Below are positions 9,425-18,516 of a stretch of 64,000 bases of DNA, piece after piece. The notes beneath the pieces were generated by a model. That model made no database searches. It was not told the origin of the DNA and was given only the letters and a program-made list of their open reading frames with translations. The stretch is from CAJQQK01 sp963696075 (GTDB lineage Bacteria; Pseudomonadota; Alphaproteobacteria; Rhizobiales; Hyphomicrobiaceae). A program made the position numbers and the translations under genes. Each line of letters starts with the position of its first letter. Positions within the stretch are counted from its first letter, which is position 1. Where the stretch lies: NCBI GenBank assembly GCA_963696075.1, contig CAVOJD010000029.1, forward strand, positions 310,001 through 374,000, given 5' to 3'.

Positions 9425-9963
9425 CCGAAACCGCGCCCCAGCCGATGCCGGTCAAAGTCCGCGCGCCACGCTGGATGTGGATCGCCCTGGTTCTGTCACT
9501 GGCGCTGAACCTGTTTGTCGCAGGCGCCGCTGTCCGCGCGCTGTGGCACTTCCGCGAAGCCCACGGCCCGCACCATGGCGGGCCGGATGGCCTGAGCCGG
9601 TATCTGCGCTCGCTGCCGGCGGATCGCCGCGATGAGATTGCAGGACTGATCGAGGCTGAGCGCGCGAAGTCGCGCGCGCTGCGCCGGATGGCGCGCGAAA
9701 AGCGCCTGGAGGCGGCCCGCGCCTTCGAAGCCGAACCATTCGATGCCGCACGCCTTGAAGCGGCCGCCCGCGAAGCCTCCGAGGCCCGCATCGCACTCCT
9801 GCGCCAACGCGAAATGTTGTTGTCGACGCTGGCCGGGAAACTCACGGCCGACGAGCGTCGTGCCTACATCAAGTCGCGCCGCGCCCGCCATGACCGTTGG
9901 CGCCGATGGCATCACCGCCGTGAAGAAGCCGACCAACGCGATGATACGGGCTCGTCCCGATAG
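9421..9963 (+). CDS. Membrane-anchored periplasmic heavy-metal sensor, Metal_resist family (CnrX-like)
   Basis: Protein of 180 aa with one N-terminal membrane anchor (WIALVLSLALNLFVAGAAV, about residues 20-39). A His-rich stretch (LWHFREAHGPHHGG) follows directly, then a long helical Arg/Glu/Ala-rich hairpin containing YLRSLPADRRDEI. This is the layout of Metal_resist/CnrX/ZraP-like periplasmic proteins that bind divalent metal through His and Met side chains. The start overlaps the preceding membrane protein by 4 nt. Together with the sigma gene the trio parallels CnrH (sigma), CnrY (anti-sigma) and CnrX (sensor) of Cupriavidus. The metal is not deducible. Confidence 0.82.
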   Translation: MTETAPQPMPVKVRAPRWMWIALVLSLALNLFVAGAAVRALWHFREAHGPHHGGPDGLSRYLRSLPADRRDEIAGLIEAERAKSRALRRMAREKRLEAARAFEAEPFDAARLEAAAREASEARIALLRQREMLLSTLAGKLTADERRAYIKSRRARHDRWRRWHHRREEADQRDDTGSSR

Positions 9964-10046
9964 AGCCGTGCCATGTGAGCGTCAGTCCGAAACGTGATGT
10001 GGCCTCTGGCGGGTGGTGCAAGCTGCCTTGAAAGGAAGGGGCCACC

Positions 10047-11078
10047 TCAGCCGAGCGAGAATTCCCGCTGCCGTGCCTGTATCAACCAGGCCGTTGCCTG
10101 CCAGTGCTGGCGGCTCGGGCTTCCGACATCGAGACATCCGCCAACCAGTTCCAGCCCCAGCCGGGCAAGCAGCAGGCTGAGTTCTGCGCCCGGCGCCTGT
10201 TCCCCGTCGACGCCACCCTCAGCCGCCAACGGGACCAAGAAGCGCAGCGCGACTTGCCCGCTGTCGTGACAATCAGCCGTGATCTCGATCCGCCCGAGAC
10301 CGAGTTTGGAGCTGGCAACCGCCTGCGCCGCGCTCATCAGATATTGCAGCGAATGATCGAGCGCTTCGGGACAACCTTCAACCTCGATCTGATCGTCGAT
10401 CATCACCGTGCGCTGACTGCCCGCAGCCTCCGACCACGCTCCGTCCGCCCGCTCGAAGGCCCCATTGGCCAGGGCCGACAGATGGACCTGCGCCCGGCTG
10501 CGTCGCCGTGGTGACGCCAGGATCTCGGTGACCGCAAGCGTGCGCTCCGTCGCCCACTGGAAGTGCTCGGCGCTGCGGCGGATGTGGCCGGCGTATTCGC
10601 GATAACGATCGTTGCCAACGGGGCCAAGCGCCTCGCGGTGCATCAATTCAGAAAACCCGATGACGGCGTTGAGGGGCGTGCGCAACTCGTGGCTGACCCG
10701 CGCTTTGAGCTGCGCCAGTTGCTCGGCATCGCCGATGAGTTGGTCGCGTGAAACCGAATGCGGCGCCCGCACCGGCGCCGCAGCACTTTTCTCAGCCAAC
10801 GGCGCCGCGCGCCCGGCGTCATTGTTGCCACGCACGACCTGGTAGGCGCCAAGCCCCGCAGCGAGCAGCGCGACGAGCGCAAGTGCGTCAGCAACTTGTC
10901 CGCCGGTCAGTTGATTGCCTGCTATGAAAGTGATGGCGAGAGCGACGAGGAGGACGGACTGAATGAGCGCTGCGGCCGCCAACCGCGAGGACGGCAGTGC
11001 CGGCTCGATCCGCGGTCTCGCGAAAGCGGAAATGCGCGCAAAGCTCCCCCGTGGTCTGGTGGACGGCGTCCAGCCCAT
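10047..11078 (-). CDS. Membrane HisKA protein with degenerate ATPase domain
   Basis: Protein of 343 aa with two N-terminal membrane helices (about residues 32-54 and 62-82). A HisKA dimerisation/phosphotransfer domain has the acceptor His near residue 130 in ARVSHELRTPLNAVIGFSEL. The C-terminal region corresponds in position to HATPase but lacks the N-box Asn (it reads LDHSLQYLMSAAQAVAS) and the DxGxG and GxGL boxes; only LARLGLELVGG recalls the G2 region. ATP binding is therefore doubtful, and the protein may act as a phosphatase or as a substrate of another kinase. ATG 11078 is preceded by AGGAG at 6 nt; GTG 11102 is an alternative. It converges on the Metal_resist gene, and no cognate regulator is adjacent. 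Confidence 0.82.
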   Translation of the reverse strand: MGWTPSTRPRGSFARISAFARPRIEPALPSSRLAAAALIQSVLLVALAITFIAGNQLTGGQVADALALVALLAAGLGAYQVVRGNNDAGRAAPLAEKSAAAPVRAPHSVSRDQLIGDAEQLAQLKARVSHELRTPLNAVIGFSELMHREALGPVGNDRYREYAGHIRRSAEHFQWATERTLAVTEILASPRRRSRAQVHLSALANGAFERADGAWSEAAGSQRTVMIDDQIEVEGCPEALDHSLQYLMSAAQAVASSKLGLGRIEITADCHDSGQVALRFLVPLAAEGGVDGEQAPGAELSLLLARLGLELVGGCLDVGSPSRQHWQATAWLIQARQREFSLG

Positions 11079-11189
11079 ACCGATCTCCTGCCCCAATGTC
11101 ACTTAAGCGAACGGCGAGCCCCACACCAACCGAATCGCTGACACTATTACGCCTCAATTCGATTCGGCTGTCGAGGATATTAAATCGAC

Positions 11190-13865
11190 TCAGTTGTCCT
11201 CCGCGGCCTGAATCATCTTCGACGAAATCTCATAGACGTCCCGGGAAATTCCTTTTGTATCGGCCACTTTCGTGAGCGCCAGCCGAGCCATCTCGCGGCG
11301 CTTGGGCTCAAGCGCCCGCCAACTGCGAAACGCCCCGAGCAGGCGCGCGCCGAGCTGCGGATTGAGCTTGTCGATCGCCAGCACCTGCTGCGCCAGGAAG
11401 CGATAGCCGCTGCCGTCGGCCTTGTTGAACTGCGATGGATTGGCGAGCGCGAAGGCGCCGATCAGCGCGCGTACTTTGTTCGGCGTCGTCATCGAGAACA
11501 GCGGATCCTTCATCAACTGGCGCACCCGCGTGAGTGTCGCGGACCGGGCCGCCGCCGCCTGCGCCGTGAACCAGGTGTCGATCGCAATGTGGTCACCCTG
11601 CCATTGCGCCCGGAAGGCTGCGAGCGCCGCCTCGGCTTCTGCACCACCCTGTCCGGCAAGGCGGTGCAACGCGAACGACTGATCGGTCATGTTGTCGGCG
11701 TTGTCGAAGTGGCCGGCAAGGCGGGCCTTGTCCGCCCGCGTGCCCCGCGCCGCCAGCAAGGCCAGAACACCGTTGCGCAGCGCCCGGCGTCCGGCGTTCG
11801 CCGCATCCGGGCTGAACCGTTCGGTCGTCGCGCCAAGCTCCTCGTAGATCGACTCGAAGAGGTCGCCAAGCCGCTGCCCGACACGCTTCTGGAAGAGCTT
11901 GTGCGCTGTGTGAATATGTCCGGGGTCGACATCGCGGGCGGTGGCCTGCGCGATGTCGGATTCCGCTGGCAGGCTGATCAGTTGCGCCTTGTAGGCAGCC
12001 GGCAGTTCACCATCGCAAAGCGCCGCCGAAAGCGATCCCGCAAACCGGTCGATGCGCGCCAACACCTCCTCCTCGTGATGTCCCTGACTAAGCGCCAGCA
12101 TGATCCGGCTCGCATAATCGAACCCGGCCTGCCAGCGATTGAAGCGGTCGGTATCGTGCGCCATCAGGAACGCGAGTTCATCGTCCGAACGCTCCATCGT
12201 CAGGTTCACGGGCGCTGAAAACCCTCGCAGCAGTGAGGCGACCGGGCGCTCGCCAATGCCTGCGAAGCGGAACTTGTGCCGCCGCTTGGTGAGATGGACG
12301 ACACCGTCCTTGATCTTGGTGCCGTCCTCGAGCTTGAGCGGCAGATCCCGACCGGCGGCATCAAGCAGCCCCATCTTCACGGGGATGTGCATCGGCTTCT
12401 TGCGGCTCTGGCCGGGCGACGGGCCAAGCACCTGTTCGATCGTCAGTTCAGTGGTCTTGCCACGCGCGTCATGCTTGAGCGAGGCGACAAGTTCAGGTGT
12501 GCCCGCCTGATGATACCAAAGCGCGAACTGGGTCAGGTCGACGCGCGCGGCTTCCTCGAAGCAGGCGATGAAATCTTCAATCGTCGCAGCCTCTCCGTCG
12601 TGGCGCGCGAAATAGAGATCCATGCCCTTTCGGAAGCCCTTGGGTCCGCAGATCGTCTGGATCATGCGCACTACTTCGGCGCCCTTCTCATAGACCGTCG
12701 CCGTATAGAAGTTGTTGATCTCGATATAGCTGTCGGGGCGGACCGGATGGGCGAGCGGGCCGGAGTCCTCGGGGAACTGATGCGCCTTGAGGGTGCGCAC
12801 ATCGTTGATCCGCCCGACCGTTGCATCGCGCTCGTCGGCCGTGAATTCCTGATCACGAAAAACCGTCAGCCCTTCCTTGAGGCAAAGCTGGAACCAGTCG
12901 CGGCAGGTGATCCTGTTGCCGGTCCAATTGTGGAAGTATTCGTGCGCGACGACCGACTCGATGCGCTCATAGATGGTGTCCGTCGCGGTATCCGGCGAGG
13001 CCAGGATGAGCCGGTCATTGAAGATGTTGAGGCCCTTGTTCTCCATCGCGCCCATGTTGAAGTCGGACACCGCGACGATGTTGAAGACATCGAGGTCATA
13101 TTCGAGGCCGAAGCGTTCCTCGTCCCACGTCATCGAGCGCTTGAGCGAGTCCATCGCCCACCCGCACCGCGACTCCTTGCCGGGCTCGACATAGATCCTG
13201 AGGTCAACCCGCCGCCCCGAAGCGGTCACGAAGTCGGAGGCAATCGAGGACAGGTTGCCCCCGACCAAGGCGAACAGATAGGCAGGCTTCGGATGCGGGT
13301 CATCCCACACCGCATAATGGCGCGCCCCGATCGTTCCCCGCTCCAGCGGATTGCCGTTGGAGAGCAGGACGGCGGCCTCTTCCGGGTCGGCCTCGATGCG
13401 CACCCGGTAGCTTGCCAGCACGTCCGGCCGGTCCAGGAAATACGTGATCCGCCGGAAGCCTTCCGCTTCGCATTGCGTGCAGTAGATGCCTTTGGACCGG
13501 TAAAGCCCCTGCAACTCCGTATTTTTCTCCGGATTGATTTCCGTCGCGATCTCGAGCGTGAAATCGCGCTGCGGCACGTCCTTGATGGTCAGGCCTGTCT
13601 CACTCACCACATAGTCGCCGGCTTCCAGAAGCTGATTGTCGAGCTTGATCTCGATCAGTTTCAGCTTCTCCCCATCGAGGTGCAGCGCCTCGGGTTTGGC
13701 ACCTTTCCGCGCGCCCGCTTTCGGGTTTGGGCGCATCTTGAGGCGTGAGGCGACGCGCGTCGCCGTCGGGTCGAGCGAGAAATCCAGGTTCACCTGATCG
13801 ATCACATAAGGCGCCGGCGTGTAGTCCTTGAGTTTGATCGGGCGGGGCGTGTCGGTTCTGAACAT
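11190..13865 (-). CDS. pepN: Aminopeptidase N (M1 family zinc metallopeptidase)
   Basis: Removes N-terminal residues from peptides in the cytoplasm. The 891-aa protein (E. coli PepN 870) has the exopeptidase motif GAMEN near residue 273. The zinc site HEYFHNWTGNRITCRD lies near residue 307, with the third ligand Glu in LKEGLTVFRDQEF. The C-terminal alpha-helical domain ends VYEISSKMIQAAEDN. I placed the start at ATG 13865 (MFRTDTPRPIKLKDY) because homologues begin here; the 36 further upstream residues are Cys/Arg-rich and unlike the family. It is transcribed toward the degenerate kinase. Confidence 0.95.
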   Translation of the reverse strand: MFRTDTPRPIKLKDYTPAPYVIDQVNLDFSLDPTATRVASRLKMRPNPKAGARKGAKPEALHLDGEKLKLIEIKLDNQLLEAGDYVVSETGLTIKDVPQRDFTLEIATEINPEKNTELQGLYRSKGIYCTQCEAEGFRRITYFLDRPDVLASYRVRIEADPEEAAVLLSNGNPLERGTIGARHYAVWDDPHPKPAYLFALVGGNLSSIASDFVTASGRRVDLRIYVEPGKESRCGWAMDSLKRSMTWDEERFGLEYDLDVFNIVAVSDFNMGAMENKGLNIFNDRLILASPDTATDTIYERIESVVAHEYFHNWTGNRITCRDWFQLCLKEGLTVFRDQEFTADERDATVGRINDVRTLKAHQFPEDSGPLAHPVRPDSYIEINNFYTATVYEKGAEVVRMIQTICGPKGFRKGMDLYFARHDGEAATIEDFIACFEEAARVDLTQFALWYHQAGTPELVASLKHDARGKTTELTIEQVLGPSPGQSRKKPMHIPVKMGLLDAAGRDLPLKLEDGTKIKDGVVHLTKRRHKFRFAGIGERPVASLLRGFSAPVNLTMERSDDELAFLMAHDTDRFNRWQAGFDYASRIMLALSQGHHEEEVLARIDRFAGSLSAALCDGELPAAYKAQLISLPAESDIAQATARDVDPGHIHTAHKLFQKRVGQRLGDLFESIYEELGATTERFSPDAANAGRRALRNGVLALLAARGTRADKARLAGHFDNADNMTDQSFALHRLAGQGGAEAEAALAAFRAQWQGDHIAIDTWFTAQAAAARSATLTRVRQLMKDPLFSMTTPNKVRALIGAFALANPSQFNKADGSGYRFLAQQVLAIDKLNPQLGARLLGAFRSWRALEPKRREMARLALTKVADTKGISRDVYEISSKMIQAAEDN

Positions 13866-14011
13866 GCTGGGGCGTCCGTTCTTGAGGCAGGTCGCGGGAG
13901 GCGATCGAGCGCATGGGGTCAGCCACCTCCATAGCACGCAGCAATCCCCGGGCAAGTGGTGCGCTGGGGGCATGGTCGCGCCGCCTGCCCGGATCGGCTC
14001 GGTAATGGCGC

Positions 14012-14896
14012 CTAGGTGGTCTTCTTGCCGAGCAGTTCGTACACCGCAGCCCCATCGAGTTCACTCATCCCTTGCGCATTGAGCATCCGGAACAGTGTCA
14101 GCGCCTGCGCCGACATCGGCATCGCGACACCCTTTTCGTGCGCGGCATCGTTCAGCATCTCGAGATCCTTCAGAACCTGCCGCGCATAGCCCTTGGGGCT
14201 CCAGTCGCGGGCAATCATGCGCTCGAACATCACCGGCAGCAGGTTTGATCCCGCGTGCCCGGACGCAAGCGCTTCCGGAACGCGGGCGGCATCGACGCCG
14301 TATTCTTCGGCAAGCTTCAGCGCCTCCGCCATCACGCAGTAATTGGTGAGCACGAGCGTCTGGTTGATCAGCTTGGTTGCCTGCCCCGCGCCGAGATCAC
14401 CCATGTGGGTGAACGTGCCCAACCGCTCCATCACCGGCCGCACGGTTTCGATTGCAGCCGCAGTGCCGCCGGCCATGATCGCGAGCGTCCCCGCTTCCGC
14501 CGCCGCCGGGCCCCCCGAGACAGGCGCATCGATGAACGCCATGCCGGTCTCGCCCGTTAGCCGTTCGCCAAGCGTTTTGGTCAGTGCGATCGGCGTCGTC
14601 GAATGATCGATGAAGATTTTGCCCTCAAGGCGTCCCGCCGAGATCAGTCCATTCTCGCCGGTCACGATATCGTCCACATTCCGGGGCGTCGTCACCGAGC
14701 AGGCGACGATGTCCGCCCGTTGCGCCATCTCGCGCACCGACGAGGCGATCTCGGCGCCGGCTTGCCTGGCCGCCGCACACTTTTCGCCGACGACGTCGAA
14801 GCCGATCACCGGGTAGCCGCTCGCAACCAGGCGGTTGATGAAGCCGGCCCCCATCAGGCCAAGTCCGATGAAGCCGAGAACGGGCGCTTCGCGCAT
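14012..14896 (-). CDS. NAD(P)-dependent beta-hydroxyacid dehydrogenase (3-hydroxyisobutyrate dehydrogenase family)
   Basis: Cytoplasmic oxidoreductase of 294 aa that oxidises a beta-hydroxyacid, or reduces its semialdehyde, with NAD(P). The Rossmann motif GFIGLGLMGAGFINRL is at residues 9-24. The family substrate-binding signature FIDAPVSGGPAAAEAGTLAI lies near 120, and the catalytic-Lys region GDLGAGQATKLINQ near 165. Candidates include 3-hydroxyisobutyrate dehydrogenase and 2-hydroxy-3-oxopropionate reductase; no neighbouring pathway gene decides. Its start lies within the 3' part of the preceding glycosyltransferase ORF (43-nt overlap), an overlap discussed under that gene. Confidence 0.88.
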   Translation of the reverse strand: MREAPVLGFIGLGLMGAGFINRLVASGYPVIGFDVVGEKCAAARQAGAEIASSVREMAQRADIVACSVTTPRNVDDIVTGENGLISAGRLEGKIFIDHSTTPIALTKTLGERLTGETGMAFIDAPVSGGPAAAEAGTLAIMAGGTAAAIETVRPVMERLGTFTHMGDLGAGQATKLINQTLVLTNYCVMAEALKLAEEYGVDAARVPEALASGHAGSNLLPVMFERMIARDWSPKGYARQVLKDLEMLNDAAHEKGVAMPMSAQALTLFRMLNAQGMSELDGAAVYELLGKKTT

Positions 14897-16812
14897 GCTT
14901 TTTCCTCCAGGGTGGTGAGTGGTCTCAGGCCGAACAGCGTGGTGACAAGACTAACATGCCGGCAACGCGTTTGCCGATGAGGCGCCGGACCAACGCGGCC
15001 CCTCGCCTCGCCGCGCGCATCATTGGCAGTGCTTGATGTCGAGCCATCCCTGTCGCGCCCGCCCGATGGGCACTGCACGGGGGCTGAAAGGCGGCAGGCT
15101 GCTGCACCAGCGGGGGCCAGGATCTGGAACTCGAGGAGGCATCCCCGCGCCATGTTGATGGAGCGGATGCAACCCGCCGTCGTCAGCGCCGGTGTCTCGC
15201 CCGCCGCGGTCGGTGTCGCAAGCGCCGCGTCAAACGCCGGCCGCTCCCGGGCTTCGATGATCGCGGCCCTCGCATCGCCCCGGGCGATGCGCTGCCCGGC
15301 CGTCTCTGCGCTTGTGATCTTCGCGCTTTGGCCGATCGCAAGCGGCAGGCTCGGTTCGCGGAACCCGGCAATGACCACGTCACGCATACCGCACCCGGCG
15401 AGTTCATCGACGGCGTGGCGGACCTGCGGCGCCGTCCACGTGTTGTGCAGCCCCGGCATCAAGGCTCCGAAGAACCACAGATTGAGCGCGACCGTGCCAG
15501 CCAACGCCGCGCCGATCCACGCATGCCCCTCGCCGCGCTGCGCCGCCCACCCCGCGATCACGAAGAGCGCAACGATGATGGCCCCGCCAAGGATTACCAC
15601 CAGCCCCGCCGGCGTCCCCGTCAGCCAGAGCAAGCCCCCGCCCAAAAGCGGAATGGCGCTGACAACGAACAGCGTCGCCCCCGTAAAGAACCCAGGCCAG
15701 GCCCGCAGACGGTCCTTCCCGCCGAAGCGCCCACCCAAGGCCATCGCAACAAGGAGGGCGGCAGCCGGAAACACCGCCTGGACGGTGTAGAGCGGCGGCT
15801 TGTGCGAGAACACCTCGAGTGCAGCGATCGGCACCAGAAGCCAGACCAGCAGAAACCGTGCGGGCCTGTCGCGCCGCGCCGACCATCCCCGCACCAGCGC
15901 CGGCCCCAGCATGTGCGACACAGGAATGAAGGCCAGTGCAACGAACAGGACGAAGACGCCGTAGACCGTCTTGAACTTCATCGCCTGGCCGCCCTCGAGC
16001 ACATCGAACGTTTGCGGCCAGTCGAGCCCCGCGAAGGGCGTCCCGCCGCTGATGACCCACAGCGACACCAGCCACGGCAGGCTGATCACGGCAAACATCA
16101 TCGCCCCGACGACAGGCCCGAGCTGCGTCAGCGGGCGCAAACTGCGGTCCACCACCATCAGCCCGAGCACCGTTGTGGCGGCGAGCAACGGCACCGCGAG
16201 AGCATTGAACCAGGTCGAAACCCCGAGTGCCCCCCAGAAGAGGCCGCGCCAACCGAGCCACCGCGGCGGCGCGGCTGCCCGATAGGAAGCGAACAGAGCA
16301 AATTGGCTCGCGACAATCAGGGGCAGGATCAACGGCTCGGCGATGGCGAGTTGGGCGTGCAGCGCCACGATCGGCGTCACGCCAACCGCCAGGGCCGCGA
16401 GAAAAGCGGGCTCCGGCCCGAACAGCCCGCGTCCCAGAATGAAGATCAAGCCGACCGCGAGCAGTGTGGCGAGGAATGAGGCGAGGCGATAGGCGGAAAT
16501 GTTCGTGCGCTCGGCCGTGTCGCGCACCGATACGGTCGCAGCTTGCACCCAAAAGGTCCCCACGGGCCGGAAGGTTTGCAGGTTGTCGCCCCATCGCGGC
16601 TCCAGCAGATGCCCCGTCTCCAGGACATGCCGACTGGCGAGCGCGACGACACCCTCGGTCCTGTCGACAGCCGGAACCACGGTCTGTCCCGGAAAATAGC
16701 ACAACCCCGCGAGGATCAGGAGCGCTGCCAGCCCGGCGCCCGTGCGCTCAGCCAGAACGGCGACCCATCTCCGGGCGAACCGATCGAGAGGTGCAGTTAT
16801 TCGCGAGAGCAT
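14854..16812 (-). CDS. ArnT-like membrane glycosyltransferase (PMT/GT-C type), C-terminus doubtful
   Basis: Integral membrane glycosyltransferase of the dolichyl-phosphate-mannose/ArnT superfamily that transfers a lipid-linked sugar on the periplasmic side. The ORF has about a dozen hydrophobic helices. The first periplasmic loop contains the family hallmark acidic site in DRTEGVVALASRHVLETG, followed by EPRWGDNLQTFRPVGTFWVQ. ATG 16812 (MLSRITAPLDRF) suits a membrane-protein start; the longer frame to 17010 has a non-homologous Arg-rich lead. The last hundred or so residues (after LLEFQILAP, near 15115) are low-complexity, unlike the family, and run into the next gene, so a nearby indel or lost stop is likely. 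Adjacent glycan genes fit envelope polysaccharide modification. Confidence 0.8.
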   Translation of the reverse strand: MLSRITAPLDRFARRWVAVLAERTGAGLAALLILAGLCYFPGQTVVPAVDRTEGVVALASRHVLETGHLLEPRWGDNLQTFRPVGTFWVQAATVSVRDTAERTNISAYRLASFLATLLAVGLIFILGRGLFGPEPAFLAALAVGVTPIVALHAQLAIAEPLILPLIVASQFALFASYRAAAPPRWLGWRGLFWGALGVSTWFNALAVPLLAATTVLGLMVVDRSLRPLTQLGPVVGAMMFAVISLPWLVSLWVISGGTPFAGLDWPQTFDVLEGGQAMKFKTVYGVFVLFVALAFIPVSHMLGPALVRGWSARRDRPARFLLVWLLVPIAALEVFSHKPPLYTVQAVFPAAALLVAMALGGRFGGKDRLRAWPGFFTGATLFVVSAIPLLGGGLLWLTGTPAGLVVILGGAIIVALFVIAGWAAQRGEGHAWIGAALAGTVALNLWFFGALMPGLHNTWTAPQVRHAVDELAGCGMRDVVIAGFREPSLPLAIGQSAKITSAETAGQRIARGDARAAIIEARERPAFDAALATPTAAGETPALTTAGCIRSINMARGCLLEFQILAPAGAAACRLSAPVQCPSGGRDRDGSTSSTANDARGEARGRVGPAPHRQTRCRHVSLVTTLFGLRPLTTLEEKACAKRPFSASSDLA

Positions 16813-17169
16813 CAGGGCCGGTTGACCTTTCTCCTGAAGCGATGCGCCGGCGCGACAGGCGTCAATCACGACCAATCCGCCAGGAAGCCGCCACGAGTTT
16901 GCAAGACTCCGCCAAACACTGGTTGGGCGTAAGGGCAGCGCCGCGCCGATGCAACGTCGTTCGTTGCCGCCGTTAGCCGTGTTCAACGAAAATTCCGTTG
17001 AAAGGTGCACCTATTATCTCCCATCGCCGCCACACCGCGCTATAGTGAACTCGTGTAGCAACGGTCCAGGGTCGCAGAATAAGCGTCGGGGACCGCGTGG
17101 GGCCGGCCGCAGATTGATCCGCGGCACGTTACGACATCGCGACTGTCGAGCCGGCCAGGAGGTAAGCGC
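16813..17169. other. Divergent intergenic region
   Basis: 357 bases between the divergent glycosyltransferase and solute-binding-protein genes. It must hold both promoters; I found no convincing -35/-10 pair, operator palindrome or small gene. The only clear signal is AGGAGGT 6 nt before the GTG at 17170. Confidence 0.4.
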
Positions 17170-18459
17170 GTGCAAAGGGTGGTCGCCAGGACTGCTTTGA
17201 CGCTCGCGGCGTTCGCCGCGGTGCTGTTCGGTATTTTGCACCCCCAACCCGGCACCATCCACCGCGCAAACGCTGCAGCCTGCAGCGAGGTCACCGTCGG
17301 CGCCGTTCTCTCCTTGACCGGCGAGCGCTCCACGACTGGCATCCAGATCCGCAACGGCTACGAATATGCCCGCCGCCGCATCAATGAATCCGGTGGCATT
17401 CCGGTCCAGGGCAGCTGCCACAATCTCCGCGTGATCTATTATGACGACGAATCCAGCGCCGGCCGGGCAGCCCAGCTGACCGAGCGCCTGATCGTTCGCG
17501 ATCGCATTCGCCTGCTGCTTGGCCCAGCCGGCCTCGAGGCGACCGATGCGGTTCGCGACGTTGCAGCGCGCCATCAGGTCCCGGTCGTCTCCGTTGTCGG
17601 CCGGCCGATCAGCGGTGCGCTGAATAACCAGCGCTTCCACTTCGCGATCAATCGCGCGCCGTCCCGCCATCTCGTGGGCCTGACCGAATACGCAGCCGTG
17701 CTGGCTCCGCAGATCGGCCACGAACCGGGCGACTTGCGGATGGCCCTGCTCCACGATGGTACGCGACCAGGAACCGGCGAGCACGATCCGCTTCGCGACA
17801 GTGCGCGGCGCCTGGGTATTCAAATCGTGCTGGATCGACAGCTCGGGCGCGAGGCGGGCGAGATCTCTCAGGTGCTGGCCAAGATCAAGGCCGAACGTCC
17901 CCACATTCTCTTGCTTGATGCCCACGCAGGCATCGCCAACCGCGCCATCAAGATGCTGCGCGAGATGCAGATCGAGCCGGCTATTCTGGCGATGGCGGAT
18001 TGTGCATCGGCCCGGGTGCTGGCGCGTTTCGGCGCGAAAGCTGAAAAGCTTTTGTGCGTCGCCGGCTGGGGCGCGGAACTTGCTGGCGAAGACAGTCTTT
18101 TTGTGAGCCCGTCAGCCTTCGCCATCGATTACCTCAAGCAGGCGCAGCGCAAGGGCGCCAAGCGGGGGCAGGCCCCCGTGTCCGCCTCCCTGGCGCAGGC
18201 CGCGGTCGCAGTGCGCGTCTTGGCCGCCGCCATTGAGCACGCCGGCACCCTCGACCATGTCCAGGTGCGCGACGCACTGGCTGAAACGGATTTGGACACA
18301 ATCGTCGGCCGTGTCTCCTTTGGGTCACGGCCATCTGACGACGCCAAGGCAAGAGCCGTGATCCGACAGATCACAGACGGTCAGTATGTCACGGTCTGGC
18401 CAGCACCAGTCGCCAAAGGCGCATACCGTTGGCCACCGAGTGTGCAACTACCCTTCTGA
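17170..18459 (+). CDS. Periplasmic substrate-binding protein, branched-chain amino-acid type (Peripla_BP_6)
   Basis: Secreted type-I periplasmic binding protein of 429 aa. GTG start with AGGAGGT 6 nt upstream. The signal peptide contains TLAAFAAVLFGIL, and the mature part starts near ACSEVTVGAVLSLTGERSTTG, the typical beginning of LivJ/LivK-like receptors (VGxxxxLTG...G). Features such as GYEYARRRINESGG and VIYYDDESSAGRAAQLTERL match the family. No ABC permease or ATPase gene is near, so it may be an orphan receptor or act with a transporter elsewhere. The ligand is unknown. Confidence 0.85.
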   Translation: MQRVVARTALTLAAFAAVLFGILHPQPGTIHRANAAACSEVTVGAVLSLTGERSTTGIQIRNGYEYARRRINESGGIPVQGSCHNLRVIYYDDESSAGRAAQLTERLIVRDRIRLLLGPAGLEATDAVRDVAARHQVPVVSVVGRPISGALNNQRFHFAINRAPSRHLVGLTEYAAVLAPQIGHEPGDLRMALLHDGTRPGTGEHDPLRDSARRLGIQIVLDRQLGREAGEISQVLAKIKAERPHILLLDAHAGIANRAIKMLREMQIEPAILAMADCASARVLARFGAKAEKLLCVAGWGAELAGEDSLFVSPSAFAIDYLKQAQRKGAKRGQAPVSASLAQAAVAVRVLAAAIEHAGTLDHVQVRDALAETDLDTIVGRVSFGSRPSDDAKARAVIRQITDGQYVTVWPAPVAKGAYRWPPSVQLPF

Positions 18460-18516
18460 GAGGATCCGCCGTTCTGGGTGCGCACACGCGGGTGCGCGTC
18501 GTGCTCGGACGCCCGC

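Noticed and set aside
18468..18500. Hairpin GCGCAC...GTGCGC as a terminator between convergent genes
   Set aside because: Short stem with no T-tract on either strand.
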